NCBI GenBank assembly: GCA_050084515.1
Contig: CM114273.1
Span: 10,478,001 to 10,542,000, forward strand
Origin: Blasia pusilla
Lineage: Eukaryota > Marchantiophyta > Marchantiopsida > Blasiales
Reading direction: 5' to 3'
DNA length: 64,000 nt
A program made the position numbers and the translations under genes. The notes beneath the pieces were generated by a model. That model saw nothing but the letters and a program-made list of their open reading frames with translations, made no database searches and was not told the origin of the DNA. Shown piece after piece: positions 46,211 to 58,410 of this stretch; the first letter of the stretch is position 1, and each line of letters begins with the position of its first letter.

Positions 46211-46872
46211 AGGGACTTTTTGCGTTGAGCAAGAGGAGTAGGAGCTCGTGGTCTTCTCTTATAGTAAAGATGGGTGCACCCATGACTAGGTACAGGGTGT
46301 GCAATCACTAGAAGGAAATAGGTATTTTTAGAACTACAATATTTACAACTAGGTCCTAAGGCACTAGTTTTACAACTAGAAATCCTACGAGTACCAACAT
46401 GTGATAATCTAGTCGCAGTATGTCACTACATATACTCTTTGAGTAGGACAAGTAATTTAAACTTAATAATGAGGAAAAAAAAAAATTAAAAATTACATGA
46501 TTATATATTAAAATTTATGACATGGAAATGAAGTTAACCAGATATAGTCCTCTTAACTATATCTAGTTGACTTCTAATAACTAATAATATGTGAGATATA
46601 AAAAGTAAAAAGAATGATATGTTATTTAATATTTAATTAATAATTATCAAATTAGGTGGAAATAGAATTACTAGATATAGTCATAATCCCAATGTGAACT
46701 AAGAAAAATATGTCCAGGTGGTACATGCCTTGTAACAGGCAAGCACAAAATAAATCCGCGGGAGTCGAATATATGCTAAAACACGTTTTTCAAAGAAAGG
46801 CTTTTCGTTACGGCTTCATATGGTACGCGTGAAAAATCCTTCCCTCTCGGTTGTCTACTTTCATTTCTCTAC
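46211..46872. other. AT-rich stretch without recognised feature
   Basis: Very AT-rich between two copia elements, many stops, no motif found. The 5 bases 46873-46877 (actcg) just after it are the target duplication of the next element. Confidence 0.5.
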
Positions 46873-46877
46873 ACTCG

Positions 46878-47188
46878 TGTGGAAAACTGCTAAACAAGCA
46901 TAATTGGTGGAAAATGGCTCTCACGCACACACACCATCGTGGAGAACGAAATTTGCAATGAGAGAATGAATGGAGGCTGGTCCTCTTCTCAATTATATAG
47001 GGTATGTACAAGCAACCCTAACCCTATCCTTAACCATAGTCTCGAGTTAGACTAACTGTGATTAACTAACCCTAGTAAGATAAACGTGCTTAAGTGACTA
47101 ACCAAGATTAAGCTTTCCTACTTCGTGTGAGTACCAAATGTAGCAGCTCAGATGTCTCATGAGCTTGACTGTAACTCAATCTTCAATA
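46878..47188 (-). repeat. 3' LTR of copia element A
   Basis: Matches 56883-57203 with scattered changes and small gaps. Includes 'ctatataattgag' as the TATA region (plus about 46992-47004). Confidence 0.92.
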
Positions 47189-47222
47189 CTCCCCCTCAAG
47201 CTCATATCGATATCTCTAACGT

Positions 47223-48595
47223 CTAAATCCTTTCTAAACATCTCAAATTTATCTCTAGACAATGCCTTTGCTGATCTGTATCTATATACACAAGATCAAT
47301 TTCTCTTGCAAGCACTTTCTCTCTGATAAAATTATAGTGCACCTCAACATGCTTCGTACGAGCATGAAACACATGGTTATTAGCAAGCTTGATGCTACTA
47401 ATATTTTCTGCATATATTACACTAGGTCCTAAGTTAATAACACCAATCTCAACAAGTAATCGATGAAGCCACACCGCCTCACATGCCGCATTGGTTGCTC
47501 CTCTATACTCAGCCTCTGTTGAAGATAAAGCAACTGTAGGTTGCTTTTTTGGAGCCCAACTTATAGCTGTGCTTCCCAAAGTAAATAAATAACGAGATGT
47601 GGAGTGTCGATCAGACACGCTTCCTGCCCAATCAGCATCTGTGAATCCCTGAAATTGAAAACTCGGAGAAGCTTCAAATTGAAGCCCAAATGAATAAAGA
47701 ATTTCACATACCGCATAATCCTCCTCACAACATCAAGGTGAGGTTTTCGAGGTGCTTGCATAAACAGGCTCATTAGGCCAACAACATAGCTCAAATCTGA
47801 TCTGGTTATAGTTAGATAGATCAAACTTCCAACCATGCGCATGTACATATTAGAATCTGCAAGCAAATCTCCTTCATCCACTCTTAGCTTCACGCTCTGG
47901 TCCAATGGTATAGAGATTGGCTTACAAGCCATCATACCATATTTTGAAAGCATATGAAGAGCATATTGTCGTTGTAGTAACCACATGCTCTCTCCAACCT
48001 TGATAAACTCAATACCAAGGAAGTACTTGAGTTCTCCCAAGTCCTTCATATCAAATTCTGCTTGTAACTTAAGCTTGACTTGTTGTACCATTTCTTCAGT
48101 ACTCCCAATAATCAAGAGATTGTCAACATACAACACAATGAGAACTGTATGATCTTGTCCTTTCAAGACATATAACGAGGAGTGAGAATAACATACCCTA
48201 AAACCCAACTCTTGTAGGACGTATGTAATCTTGCCATACTAAGCTCTTGGAGCTTGTTTAAGCCCGTATAGAGCTTTCTTCAACCTGCATACGCGAAATG
48301 GAAACTTGGGATGCTCGTATCCAGGTGGTTGAGTCATATATATCTCTTCGTATCGATCTCCATTCAAGAAGGCATTCTTGACGTCCATGTGATGTAATCT
48401 CCACTTCTTACTTACTGCAACCACTGTTCTTGTAGTCGCTATCTTTGCAACAGGGCTAAATATTTCCTCATAATCGATACCATATTGTTGTGGCCACCAA
48501 TCTCGCTTTGTATCTGTTAATTGTACCATCTTGATTGCGCTTGATTTTGTAAACCCATTTGCAACCAATAGCTTCCTTACCGGAAGGTATATCAA
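47223..48595 (-). pseudogene. Copia A reverse transcriptase and RNase H
   Basis: '[18 protein letters not shown]', '[13 protein letters not shown]' and 'GLKQAPRA' (48239-48595), then after a stop 'LIVLYVDNLLIIG' where the second Asp of YVDD is Asn, 'EFDMKDLGELKYFLGIEF' and 'LSYVVGLMSLFMQAP'. RNase H follows as 'STSRYLFTLGSTAISWAPKKQPTVALSSTEAEYR' in part and 'HTRTKHVEVHYNFIREKV'-like 'ARTKHVEVHYNFI'. YVDN would kill the polymerase. Copia order, RT after integrase, is clear. Confidence 0.9.
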
Positions 48596-48608
48596 CCAGC
48601 TCCCATGT

Positions 48609-49715
48609 TTATTGATGTCTTAATGCAACAAGCTCTTCCTCCATAGCTTCAATCCATTCGGCTTTACTCGCAGCTTCTTCAAAACAACTCAACTCTTGCT
48701 CTTGAAGGATAGTCATCATATATGCATGATGTGTCGCAACGAAACCTTCATTTATGAATCTATGAACTGGATGTGTAACTCTACTTGATCTACAAAGTTG
48801 TTGTTCAGAGGTAGATGCATCTGACACTCGACTCGAGCTCTGACTAGTGTCAACAGACTCAATATGTACTCTTCCCGTCCATGGACTCATAGATTTAACT
48901 GATGAATATATGGCCTCTCCTAATCTTGCACTAGTACTTGGGGAAGTTGAAGACAATGTCTGTTGGTTTATAGTCATATTCTCCCCCGCAACGGACAAGT
49001 TTAGAGGTGGAATAGGCTTAGATGGAGCATACCATAACTTTAGCTCATCAAAGACAACATCTCGACAAATAATAACCTGCCTAGAGGATGGAATGTAGCA
49101 CTTATACTCCTTAGTTCCATCATCATAACCAATGAAGATACATCTTTCAGACTTGGGGTCTAATTTCTGATGTCTCTCAAAAGGAACATGAGCATAACAA
49201 ATACAGCCAAATACTTTCAAGAAGGAAACAGGTTTACTTCCTGTGAAGACTTCGAATGGAGTTTTATCATGAGCTCTTGCTGTTGGAGTTCGGTTGATTA
49301 AGAAGACTACACATGCTACAGCCTCTGCCCGATACATCTTAGGCATATTCTTCTCATTCAGCATAGCTCGTACCGCTTCAGCAATATGTCGATTCTTCCT
49401 CTCAGCCACTCCATTTTGTTGTGGAGTGTAATGGCAAGTCACTTGACGTTGGATGCCATTCTGACGTAAATAGTCATCAAATTCTGTTGAAAGATACTCT
49501 CCTCCTCCATCACAACGCAATTTCAGAATGTCTTGTCCAGTCTGCTTCTCTACTAGAATTCTGAATGTTTGGAACACTGAGAATACTTCTAACTTGGCTT
49601 TCAGAAAATATACCCATATATACCTAGAGAAGTCATCAATAAATGAAACAAAGTACTGGAAACCACTAAGGCCATGTTGTGATGTTTTCCACACATCACT
49701 GTGAATCAACTCCAA
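48609..49715 (-). pseudogene. Copia A integrase
   Basis: 368 open codons: 'ELIHSDVW' (first Asp), 'FIDDFSRYIWVYFLKAK', 'RCDGGGEYLSTEF' (second Asp), 'TPQQNGVAERKNRHI' (Glu), 'FGCICYAHVP', 'KCYIPSSRQVIICRDVVFDE' and a variable linker to the RT. The GAG-pre-integrase part before it lies in broken frames (49716-50004). It would insert the element cDNA. Confidence 0.92.
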
Positions 49716-50004
49716 TATCTTGGATGCTCTTCAACCTTGCTTCGGAAAAGGAAATCTAGCTTGTTTTCCAAGCAGGACATACCTCTAACGTAGCAGGAGT
49801 CGCTAATTTAGGGAGTTCTATTACTATATTAGATGATGACAGATTCTATAATCTTTGAAGATTCATATATCCAATTCTTTTATGCCACGCATTTAGATCA
49901 GTGACTTATTGGCTGATTTTACCATACATTGCTGTTTGAATCTTTGGCATAGAAACATCTAATTTGAACATTATGCCAGATCTAGTTCCTTTGGCTATCG
50001 TAGT

Positions 50005-51326
50005 CTAGTCATCTATTGTTTCAATGAAACAACCATCTACGTTAAGCGTCACTTGATAACCCTGTTCTACTATGTGTCCTACAAAGATCAGATTTCTTGA
50101 AATGATAGAAACATAGAGAACATTTCCAAGAGCACAAAGACCATTTGATGCTATTGGAACTTTATCGGTATGCGTGATATGATGTTGAGTGTCATCTCTT
50201 GTGAGCACAATTGCAGGATCTTTCACCGGCTCCAAACTACTGAACCATTTAGCTTGTGAGGTCATGTGATTTGATGCACTAGAGTCAATGTACCAATCTG
50301 TTGTTGAGTCTTTCTTGACCATTACTCCCATATGATGAGTCATGACCAAGAGATGCTCCGTTTGTGAATGTTGTTATTCTTGGTACTGCTCTTGGTGTTA
50401 TTGCTCCACATAGTTTTGTTGTTGTAAGGCTCTTGTTCTTATATCTGCCTTCTTCTTGAAGCAAAACTTTGCATAGTTATCCTTTGTCCCACAGTAATTG
50501 CAAGATCCAGGGGCCCTCTGCGGCTGACCTCAACCCCAATGGTTTCCACCATCACCACCTTGTCATTGTGTCTGGTACTGGTTTGTAGTTGATTGAGTGA
50601 CGTTATATTGAGTGCCTCTTCCTCCATATGCTTGATATCTACCACGACCACAGAAGTTTCTGCCACGACCCCTGCCTCTGTTTGATCCATAACCTGCAAA
50701 TAGCGCACTCTCTTGCAGACTAGACAAGCTACCGCTGCCTACTAGGCGCATCTCTTTAGTGATCAACAGAGGAACTAACTTGTGAAAGGTTGGATACTTC
50801 TCTCTCATAGAGATAGAGGTCTCAAAGGACTTGTAATCCTTTGGAAGGCCTTAAAGAGTGAATAAAATCAGATCTTTATCTTCTACTATCACTCCAATAC
50901 TATTCAACTGATCAACAATATGTCTGATACTCAAAATATAATCATTGATGCTCTGCGATCCTTTCCTCACTTCATTCAATTGTTGTTTCAATTGAAGCTT
51001 TTTGGCCTTTGTAGATGTCTGGAACAACTTTTCCAATGCATCCAAGGCCTCCTTCGGAATATCAACATCTTGGATATGACCTATCATTGGCGAACCGATC
51101 GTTATTGAAATGTAGTGGATTACTTGGCTTGCACGTTTGTTCCAACGCGAACATTCAAGTTTGTTGAGTCACCTTCTGGCTTGGCCTTATCACGTGTGAC
51201 AAGCTCCCGTAGTTCTTGACCCATGAGAAATTGTTTCATGCGAAACTTCCAGACATTGTAATTCTGCTTGTCTAGCTTCTCGCCTATGATTGTTGTTGAT
51301 GAAAACTCCATGATAAACGATTTCAC
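50005..51326 (-). pseudogene. Copia A gag and protease
   Basis: 'FSSTTIIGEKLDKQNYNVWKFRMKQFLMG' in part opens gag at 51326. 'LKQQLNEVRKGSQSINDYI' and 'VDQLNSIGV' are the gag core. 'GYGSNRGRGRGRNF' is Arg/Gly-rich. A knuckle 'CNYCGTKDNYAKFC' has Asn for His. The protease motif is 'WYIDSSASNHMT' with D-S-S in place of D-S-G. At least two stops separate these pieces. Confidence 0.85.
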
Positions 51327-51405
51327 TCACAAAAATGTAATTTCAGGCTTTCTACTGCTCCAATTGAAGCATAGACCACTCCTACACATAAATCGACCCA
51401 AAATT

Positions 51406-51885
51406 TGTGAGAAAATAGAAAGTGACGAAATCATTGAAATCTTTACAAAACTTAGAGATACAAAGTGGCCTAGTCCGTCCGTGCGCTAACATAAGAGCTT
51501 TGATGGAACCTGAACATGGAGATAACTCGACATACGAGAATGCGCTACTGCTACGGCTCCCGACTATTTCACTACTCGGGAAATTAGGGTTTTAACCTAT
51601 TTTTCTTTATTTCTATTAATAGAAATTTTTTTTACCCGGATCCCCGCGTCGTCTTGGCATACCAGGGGCTGCGCCATAGGACCCCTGCGACGCATCAGGG
51701 TGCCCCGCACCCTGATGCAATATAGGGTTAGATAATCCTAGTAACACTACTCCTGAAACCACCTACGTCATATTACTTTGACTCCTTCAACGTCTAAGTC
51801 GGAACCATCAATCTTGGCTTCTCCTCATACAAGGGGGCCGATCAGATTAATGGTGCTCAGAGAAGTGGATGTTGAGAATCCAACA
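51406..51885 (-). repeat. 3' LTR of copia element B
   Basis: Aligns with 55982-56455. Contains a C/G-rich block ('cgtcgtcttggcataccaggggctgcgcc', plus 51648-51676) and 'agggttttaacctatttttctttatttc'. Confidence 0.94.
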
Positions 51886-51999
51886 TCCCCCTCAATATCC
51901 ACTTTCATGTGGACTATTGTCTTGGACCTATGCCAAGACCCTTCAAATGTTGGTGAAGCTGATCTCCACTCAAAGCTTTCGTGAAGATGTCTGCACGGT

Positions 52000-53789
52000 T
52001 ATCCTCTGTTGGACAATAGACTAACTTCAAAACCTCTCTCTCGATCAATGCACGAACAAAAGGATACTAAATCTCTATGTGCTTCATACGAGCATGACAC
52101 ACAGGATTATGTGCTATGGCAATGCAACTCTGATTGTCACACCACATTACAGTAGCACTTTCTGGTGCTTCTCCTATGTCCTCTAATATCCAACTCAACC
52201 ATATTGCTTCACAAGAAGCTTAACAAACCGCCTTGTACTCTGCCTCGATAGAAGAAAGAGCCATTGTAGGTTGCTTCTTGCTAACCCATGACACCACACC
52301 TGATCCTACCAAGAAGCAATAACCCAAAATTTATCTTCGAGAATCTGAATCTCCTGCCCAATCCAAGTCACAAAAAGTTGTCATTTCCGTCCCTGCTCCA
52401 TAGGTGATGCCATACTCGATAGTGCCTTTGATGTACTTCAACACACGCATCCCTGTCTTCCAATGGTTCTCACGAGGCTTAGTTGAGAACCTACTCAACA
52501 CTCCCACAGCGAAGCTAATGTCTGGTCTAGTATTACACAAAAATATCAAAGTGCCTACAAGTTTTATGTACAACTTTTCATCTACCAATGGCGAAACATC
52601 CTCCATCGAGAGTTTCAACTCTACCTCCATTGGCGAGACCACTGCCTTACACTCGGTCATCCCGAATTCCTTCAAGATTTCTCTAGCATACTTTTGCTGA
52701 GAAAGAAAAATAGAATCTGACTATTGCCAAATCTCCAGCCCTATAAAGTAGTGCAAAAGACCTCAATCTGACATTTCAAACTCAGATTTCAACACTCCCT
52801 TCATTTCCTCTATTTTCTTACTGTGGTCTCTTGTGATGATAAGATCATCTACATACAGGACTATCAACATATATATCCCATCTTCGCAAAACACATACAA
52901 ATTTTCTTCTGACGGACTCTTGATGAGACTCTTCTCTTGGAAGAATGTATATATTTGTTGATACCATACCCTTGGGGCTTGCTTTAACCCCTTACAATAC
53001 TCGATGAAGTAAACACACTTTCTCTTCTGATCCGGGTGTCTCAAAACTTGGTGGTTGAGGTACATACATCTCCTCCTTCATACTCCCGTTTAGAAAGGCA
53101 GACTTCACATCGTATTGGTATACAGACCAACGTCTTGTTCTTGCAACCGCTAGAATAATTCGAATGGTTGTCATCCTTGAAGTAGGAGCAAAAGTCTCAT
53201 AATGGTCAAAACCTTCGATTTGTGAGCATCCTTGTGCAACCAGCCTCGCTTTGAATTTATCCAATGTACCGTCTGACTTGTACTTGGTCTTGTACACCCA
53301 CTTGGTGCGTATTATCTTCCTATCCTTTGGCTTCTCAACCAAATTCCAAGTTTCATTTCTTTGAATAGCGTCCATCTCCATCTTCATGGCCTCTCTCCAT
53401 TGAGGATGAGCAAGGGCCTCATCCAAGCATGATGGCTCTTCCACCTTCAAGACCTCTGTCATCAAGGCCATGTTGACGAGTTGTGCGGAAGCTCTATTCT
53501 GCTCCTCTAGTCTCTTGGATCTCCTTGGATGTGTAACAACTTCATCAGTTGTTGGTGGATCCTTACCATCAAAGAGCTGCTTTATCCACTTAGGGTATGA
53601 GGACCGTAGTGGAACAGCAAGTTGCTCTTTGTAATCATCACCAAATTCTTCTTCTTGATGATCTGGTATAAACATTGGTGGTGTGTTCTGGTGGGTTATC
53701 TCTTCGTTTGATGATAATGTGGACGGACCACTAATATCCGTCACTTGATGAGGTTGTTCTTGGAACACCATATCACGACTCACAAGCAT
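52000..53789 (-). pseudogene. Copia B reverse transcriptase and RNase H
   Basis: 'WNLVEKPKDRKIIRTKWVYK', 'ARLVAQGCSQIEGFDHYETFAP', 'YQYDVKSAFLNGSMKEEMYV' (52992-53789), a frame change, then 'GLKQAPRVWYQQIY' and 'VLYVDDLIITRD' with intact YVDD, and after a stop 'EFGMTECKAVVSPME', 'RPDISFAVGVLSRF' and 'FCDLDWAGDSDSRR'. The rest of RNase H (to about 52000) is in frames with stops. Role as in any copia element. Confidence 0.92.
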
Positions 53790-53807
53790 CTTCTTTGCCT
53801 GAGGACA

Positions 53808-54428
53808 TTATAGGCGATAAGCTTTAGACTCATCACTATCTCCCATAAAGATGCACTTCTTGCTCTTGGACTCCAGCTTGGTCCTGGATGCTTCAGGAAT
53901 ATGTACAAAGCACTCACTACCAAAAGTTCTAAAATGTTGGACTGATGGTACCTTACTTGAGTATGATTGATGAGGAGTCACGCCTTGCACTGACTTGGTA
54001 GCACTTCTATTTAGAATGTAACCGGCAGTATTAACAACTTCAACCCAAAATCCTTTTGTCAAACCTTTTGCTTTCATCATTCATCTTGCCATCTCCACCA
54101 CTGTGCGGTTTTGACACTCAACAACTCCATTTTGTTATGGTGTATGTGTCGTGATTAAATGTCGCTTGATTCCATGCTCCCCCAAATATTTGTTGAATTA
54201 TGTTGATAAGAATTCTCCTCCTCGATCGGTGCAAAGCTTTTGTACCTTCTTTCTTGTCTCATTCTCAACCAGCTCGTGCCATACTTTCAATTTTCCAAAA
54301 GTACTTGCCTTATCACGAAGGAAATACACCCACATCTTCCTACTATAATCGTCGATAACTAAAAAGAAGTAGGGAGAACCACCTAATGCCACTGTTCTCA
54401 TTTTACCAGAGAGGTCAACGTGAATCAA
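53808..54428 (-). pseudogene. Copia B integrase
   Basis: 'MIHVDLSGKM' and 'FFLVIDDYSRKMWVYFLRDKA' (first Asp region), 'LCTDRGGEFLST' (second Asp), then stops and the piece 'KGFWVEVVNTAGYILNRSATKSV' and 'FRTFGSECFVHIPEASR'. The Glu segment between 54080 and 54198 is interrupted by stops near 'TKWSC.NRTVVEMARM'-like frames that I read only in part. Confidence 0.88.
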
Positions 54429-54458
54429 CTCTAGAGGAGCCTTTGCTCTTTTGCTGGA

Positions 54459-55909
54459 CTATTGTGGAAATGGTTTTCGGTGTTGCTTGCCCATCATACA
54501 AGCTTCACATATATCCGAAACTCCAGAAATTATTGGTAAATCAACAACTATGCCAGATTTCTGCATCTGACTTAGTAAGGGAAAGCTTATGTGACCAAAT
54601 CTTTCATGCCACAACTTATTGCTTCTAAGATCTGTACCTACACTTGTCGTGAAAGCATACAAATCGTAGATATTTCCACGTCGTATACCTGCACGCACTA
54701 CTTTCCCATTGGCATCCTCAATGACTGCTCCAATTTTCTTGAAACGAACTTCTAGGTCACGATCACATAATACTGCTACTGAAATCAAATTTCGCTTCAA
54801 CTCTGGTACGTATAGTACATCAGTTAACTTCTTTTCATCTCCTTTTTGTGAGACTAAAGAAATTGTGCCTTTCCCTTCTACAAGATACTTTGTATTATTT
54901 CCAACAGTAACAATGATGGGCTCCTGTAGAGGCTGTAAGGAGCTATACCAATCCTTATGATTGGTCATATGCCTAGATGCTCCACTATCGAGCACCCATC
55001 GATCTTCACTCTTTGACTTAGTGGAATGTTCTGCGTGTGTGCAAAAATCTTCAATTGCTACCCAAGCATCTACTTCATATTCTCCTAGTTCGACAGAATT
55101 TCCAGACTCCTTCTTAGGTCTTAAACAACCGTTCTTCTCATCCTGACTCCTCTTTCTACAATCTTTGATAAGATGACATAGCTTACCACAATAAAAGAAT
55201 TTGAAGGCTTTCCTTGGAAATTTCTTCTTGACATTTGCACTATAATCCTGATTTCTACCTCTTTGTACGTTGGCAGTAGATGCTGCATCACTTCCCTCTC
55301 TTGCTTTGAAGCGTATTTCCTCTTCTACCAACATTGCACTAAATTGTTCAAAAGTAAGCGGCCTGGGTCTTACATGCTGGTATTCAATGCTGTGACCAAA
55401 CTGTCATACCTTGGAGGCAAAATCCTTATGCATAGACGTGCCAAATCTTTGCTAGACTTTGAAATTCCTACGGACGCCATCTCATCTTGAAGATTCTTGA
55501 TCCTTGTCAAAAATTTCTCCCCGCTTTCTCCTTCTGAAAATTTCTCGGACGTAAGCTGATTCTCCAGATTCTGAATCCGCGTCTCATTCCACACCTTAGC
55601 AGAAATGGTTGTATGTTGAATGAGAGTCATGATAGAATGAGTTACACTCGTGACAATCGCATATAGAGCATCAGCGTTTCTGCGTTTCCATGCCAGCAAT
55701 ACAACAGAATCGATATCCCCAGATGAAGATAAACATGTAGAACTCAAAATAGCTTGTGGATTCGAATTGATCCCTATGGCCGTCTTCCAGATCTCAAATG
55801 ATTCGAGGACAGTTCTCATTTTGAACTTCCACAATGTATAGTTAGACCCATCTAACTTCCCTTCACCCAACGGAGGAGGGCGAGCACAAATTGAAGAAGA
55901 AGTAGCCAT
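54459..55909 (-). pseudogene. Copia B gag, protease and pre-integrase region
   Basis: Gag starts at 55909: 'GEGKLDGSNYTLWKFKMRTVLES', 'SEGESGEKFLTRIKNLQDEM' and 'LPPRYDSLVTAL', then a TGA at about 55370. The next frame (54459-55334) has the knuckle 'FFYCGKLCHLIKDC' (first Cys is Phe), protease 'WVLDSGASRHMTNH' with intact D-S-G, 'LWHERFGHISFPLL' and 'CEACMMGKQHRKPF' of the pre-integrase zinc region. Confidence 0.93.
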
Positions 55910-55981
55910 CTCTCAAGATTTTGTGCAAACTTACTAGATCGCCAGATACAAAATACTGGAAAACCTACTGCTCTCATACCA

Positions 55982-56455
55982 TGTGAGAAAGCAAAAAGTG
56001 ACAAAATCACTGAAATCTTTACAAAACTTAGAGATACAAAGTGGCCTAGTCCGTCCGTGCGCTCACAGAAGAGCTTTGATGGAACTTGAACATGGAGGTA
56101 ACTCGATATACGAGAATGCGCTACCGCTGCCGCTCCCGACTATTTCACTACTCGAGAAACTAGGGTTTTTACCTATTTTTCTTTATTTCTATTAATAGAA
56201 AAAATTTGCACCGGGACCCCGGCGTCGTCTTGGCATACCAGGGGCTGCGCCGCCGGACCCCTGCGATGCATCAAGGTGTCCCGCACCCTGATGCAATATA
56301 GGGTTAGATAATCTTAGTAATGCTACTCTTGAAACCACCTACATCATATTACTATGACTCCTTCGACGTCTAAGTCGGAACCATCAATCTCTCCTCATAC
56401 AAGGGGCCCGATCAGATTAATGGTGCTTAGAGAAGTGGATGTTGAGAATCCAACA
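55982..56455 (-). repeat. 5' LTR of copia element B
   Basis: 474 bp, paired with 51406-51885. Next to it at plus 55968-55981 lies the tRNA primer site. The flanking aaatt is the target duplication. Confidence 0.94.
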
Positions 56456-56882
56456 AAATTTTCCAAAATTGATCAACTGTATGAAAGAACTAGTTGCAAT
56501 TGGCCTGTAGATAGCAAATTGCACAACTTTTGTTCACTAATTGCACTTTCCTACACTGAAATTGCTGCTGCAGGAGCTCACAGTGTCAGAATTAAGCGAT
56601 TTTGGGTGCGTTGGAAATTTTTCAACGAGCTCTACAAGACGGCTAGAACAAGCCTTTTTCATCATTCGAGCCGAAGCGGACCTAGACGGCTGAATCGACC
56701 AGGAAAGCCCTAAAAAACGCCTCCAAAGTTTTATCAGCGTCAAAGCTCCACCTGAAACCTGCACTCACTGACCTCTGAATAAAATTTTCTTCTCCCAAAC
56801 TGAAATTGTGCCTTCTCTTGCCTCTCTCCTCTCTTCAAACTCCAAGAATTTCCAGTGATATTCTCCTCGCGCTTTGATACTA

Positions 56883-57203
56883 TGTGGAAAACTGCTAAGC
56901 AAGCATAATTGGTGGAAAACGGCTCTCTCACACACACACCATCATGGAGAACGAAATTTGCAATGAGAGAATGAGTGGAGGCTGGTCCTCTTCTCAATTA
57001 TGTAGGATATGTACAAGCAATCCTAATCCTAGCCTTAACCATAGTCTTGAGTTAGACTAACTGTGATTAACTAACCCTAATAACCCTAGTTAAGATAATC
57101 ATGCTTAATTGACTAACCAAGATTAAGCTTCCCTACTTTGTGTGAATACCAAATGTAGGAGTTTAGGTGTCTCATGAGCTTGACTATAACTCAATCTTCA
57201 ATA
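56883..57203 (-). repeat. 5' LTR of copia element A
   Basis: 321 bp, paired with 46878-47188. The sequence 56456-56882 between it and element B is the upstream part of copia A's leader. Confidence 0.92.
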
Positions 57204-57944
57204 ACTCGCCCATCTACTATCATGCTGCCCCTTCAACAATTCTCCTTCCCTTCTTATTTTTTCAAAAGTGACCTCTTATTCGTGTTAACGCATGCATGAA
57301 ATCAAAAGAAATTGGAAGAGATCAGCTTGTGAGCTTCTTCAAGAGAAGGGAGGTGGGCATTTTTTTTTCTTTCCTTCTTAGAGGGTTTAGAGAGAACGGA
57401 AATTTCTCGTGCTTGCTTTTGTTTTGTGCTCTCGGAGCGCAATTATTTTCTTAAGACCTAGGATTAGTGACCTCGACTATGGTTTGCTCTATTTTCATTC
57501 CACTTCGGAGACTCCTCGACATACTTTTCTCGTAGTCTTGAGGCAAATTTTTCCCTACGTCCTCTGATATCTTAGTTTCCACATGAACAATTTTGTTTGA
57601 ATCCCTCTGGCCCCCTTGTTTTCTTTCCTAACAGGGTGCTTAGATTTCAGAGGCCGTGGAGGATTTGATCTTTAAGAGGAATTTTTTAGGGTCAGAGCAT
57701 TTCAATCTTCATGAGGTACATTCTTTTCCTACTATGGATTGCCTTGGTTGTAGGATTGTGAAGGCTGGATTCGATCACTTAGAGGAATTGCAACGAGAGC
57801 AATTCCAAATATCCCATATTTTTTAAGACATCCGCCAAAGTAGGAGTTGTAAAATTTTCTCAGGCTTAGTGTGAATGCCCCTACCTGGCTCCTTCCTTCT
57901 AGAATATTCTTAAAATTTTATGCAACGCACTATTTGTCTTCAAT

Positions 57945-58410
57945 ACGTGCATTTGGAACCATGGCTTTTCTGCCTCCGCCACGACCTAATTTGGAAAATT
58001 TCAGCAGTAGTTTTGTTTTTTTATGTAGACTGGAGAATAGTAGGAGGGAGTGCTCTGATAGTGCCAAAGAACGAACTTTGCTGAACGTACGTTTGAACTG
58101 ATTTCGCCATCAAAGAAAGGGTTTTTTTTTCCTTCCTTCACGATCTACTTTGTAGAAGTTTAACACTAGTTTTGTATTTTTGGAAGAGCGGGAAGTACTG
58201 ATTTGATAGAGCTGAAGAAGGATTGAGCTGAGCGCTCATTCAAACCAATTCGGCCCTCATGGTCAAATTTTCCTTCATCCACGCCCAAATTTGATAAAGT
58301 TGAGTCGTAGATTTGGAAGTAGATTGGAGAAAAGTGGGAGGGAGTGTTTTGATAGATCCAAAGAAGGAACTGAGGCGAGTGCTCATTGGAACCAATTCCG
58401 CCACCATGAT
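57945..58410 (+). repeat. Degenerate tandem repeat, three units of about 150 bp
   Basis: Each unit carries 'ggaacca(a/t).tcc.cc', '(a/g)atttgga..', 'agattggagaa..g.gggagggagtg' and 'gatag.(t/g)ccaaagaa(g/c)gaac'. Units start near 57945, 58105 and 58250. The units are diverged, so this is an old array. Confidence 0.6.

Larger units (their letters stand above)
51406..56455 (-). mobile_element. Copia element B, complete, nested in element A
   Basis: 5050 bp. LTRs at 51406-51885 (480 bp) and 55982-56455 (474 bp), minus strand TGTTGGATTCTC...TTTCTCACA. Perfect 5-bp target duplication aaatt (51401-51405 and 56456-56460). Primer site TGGTATGAGAGC follows the 5' LTR and fits initiator-Met tRNA with one change. 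Purine tract TGAGGGGGATG precedes the 3' LTR. Coding order is gag, protease, integrase, RT, RNase H. Stops in gag, integrase and RNase H make it non-autonomous, but it is better kept than element A. Different copia lineage from A by LTR and protein sequence. Confidence 0.95.
46878..57203 (-). mobile_element. Copia element A, containing nested copia element B
   Basis: LTRs at 46878-47188 and 56883-57203. The 5-bp target duplication actcg is perfect (46873-46877 and 57204-57208). Minus-strand LTR begins TATTGAAG, where the family norm is TG, and ends CCACA. Primer site next to the 5' LTR is TAGTATCAAAGC (plus 56871-56882), a two-change form of the initiator-Met tRNA site. The purine tract GAGGGGGAG abuts the 3' LTR. 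Gag to RNase H occupies 51326 down to 47223 with several stops. Element B (51406-56455) sits in the leader, about 80 bases upstream of the gag ATG. Without it the element is about 5.3 kb, a normal copia length. Confidence 0.93.
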
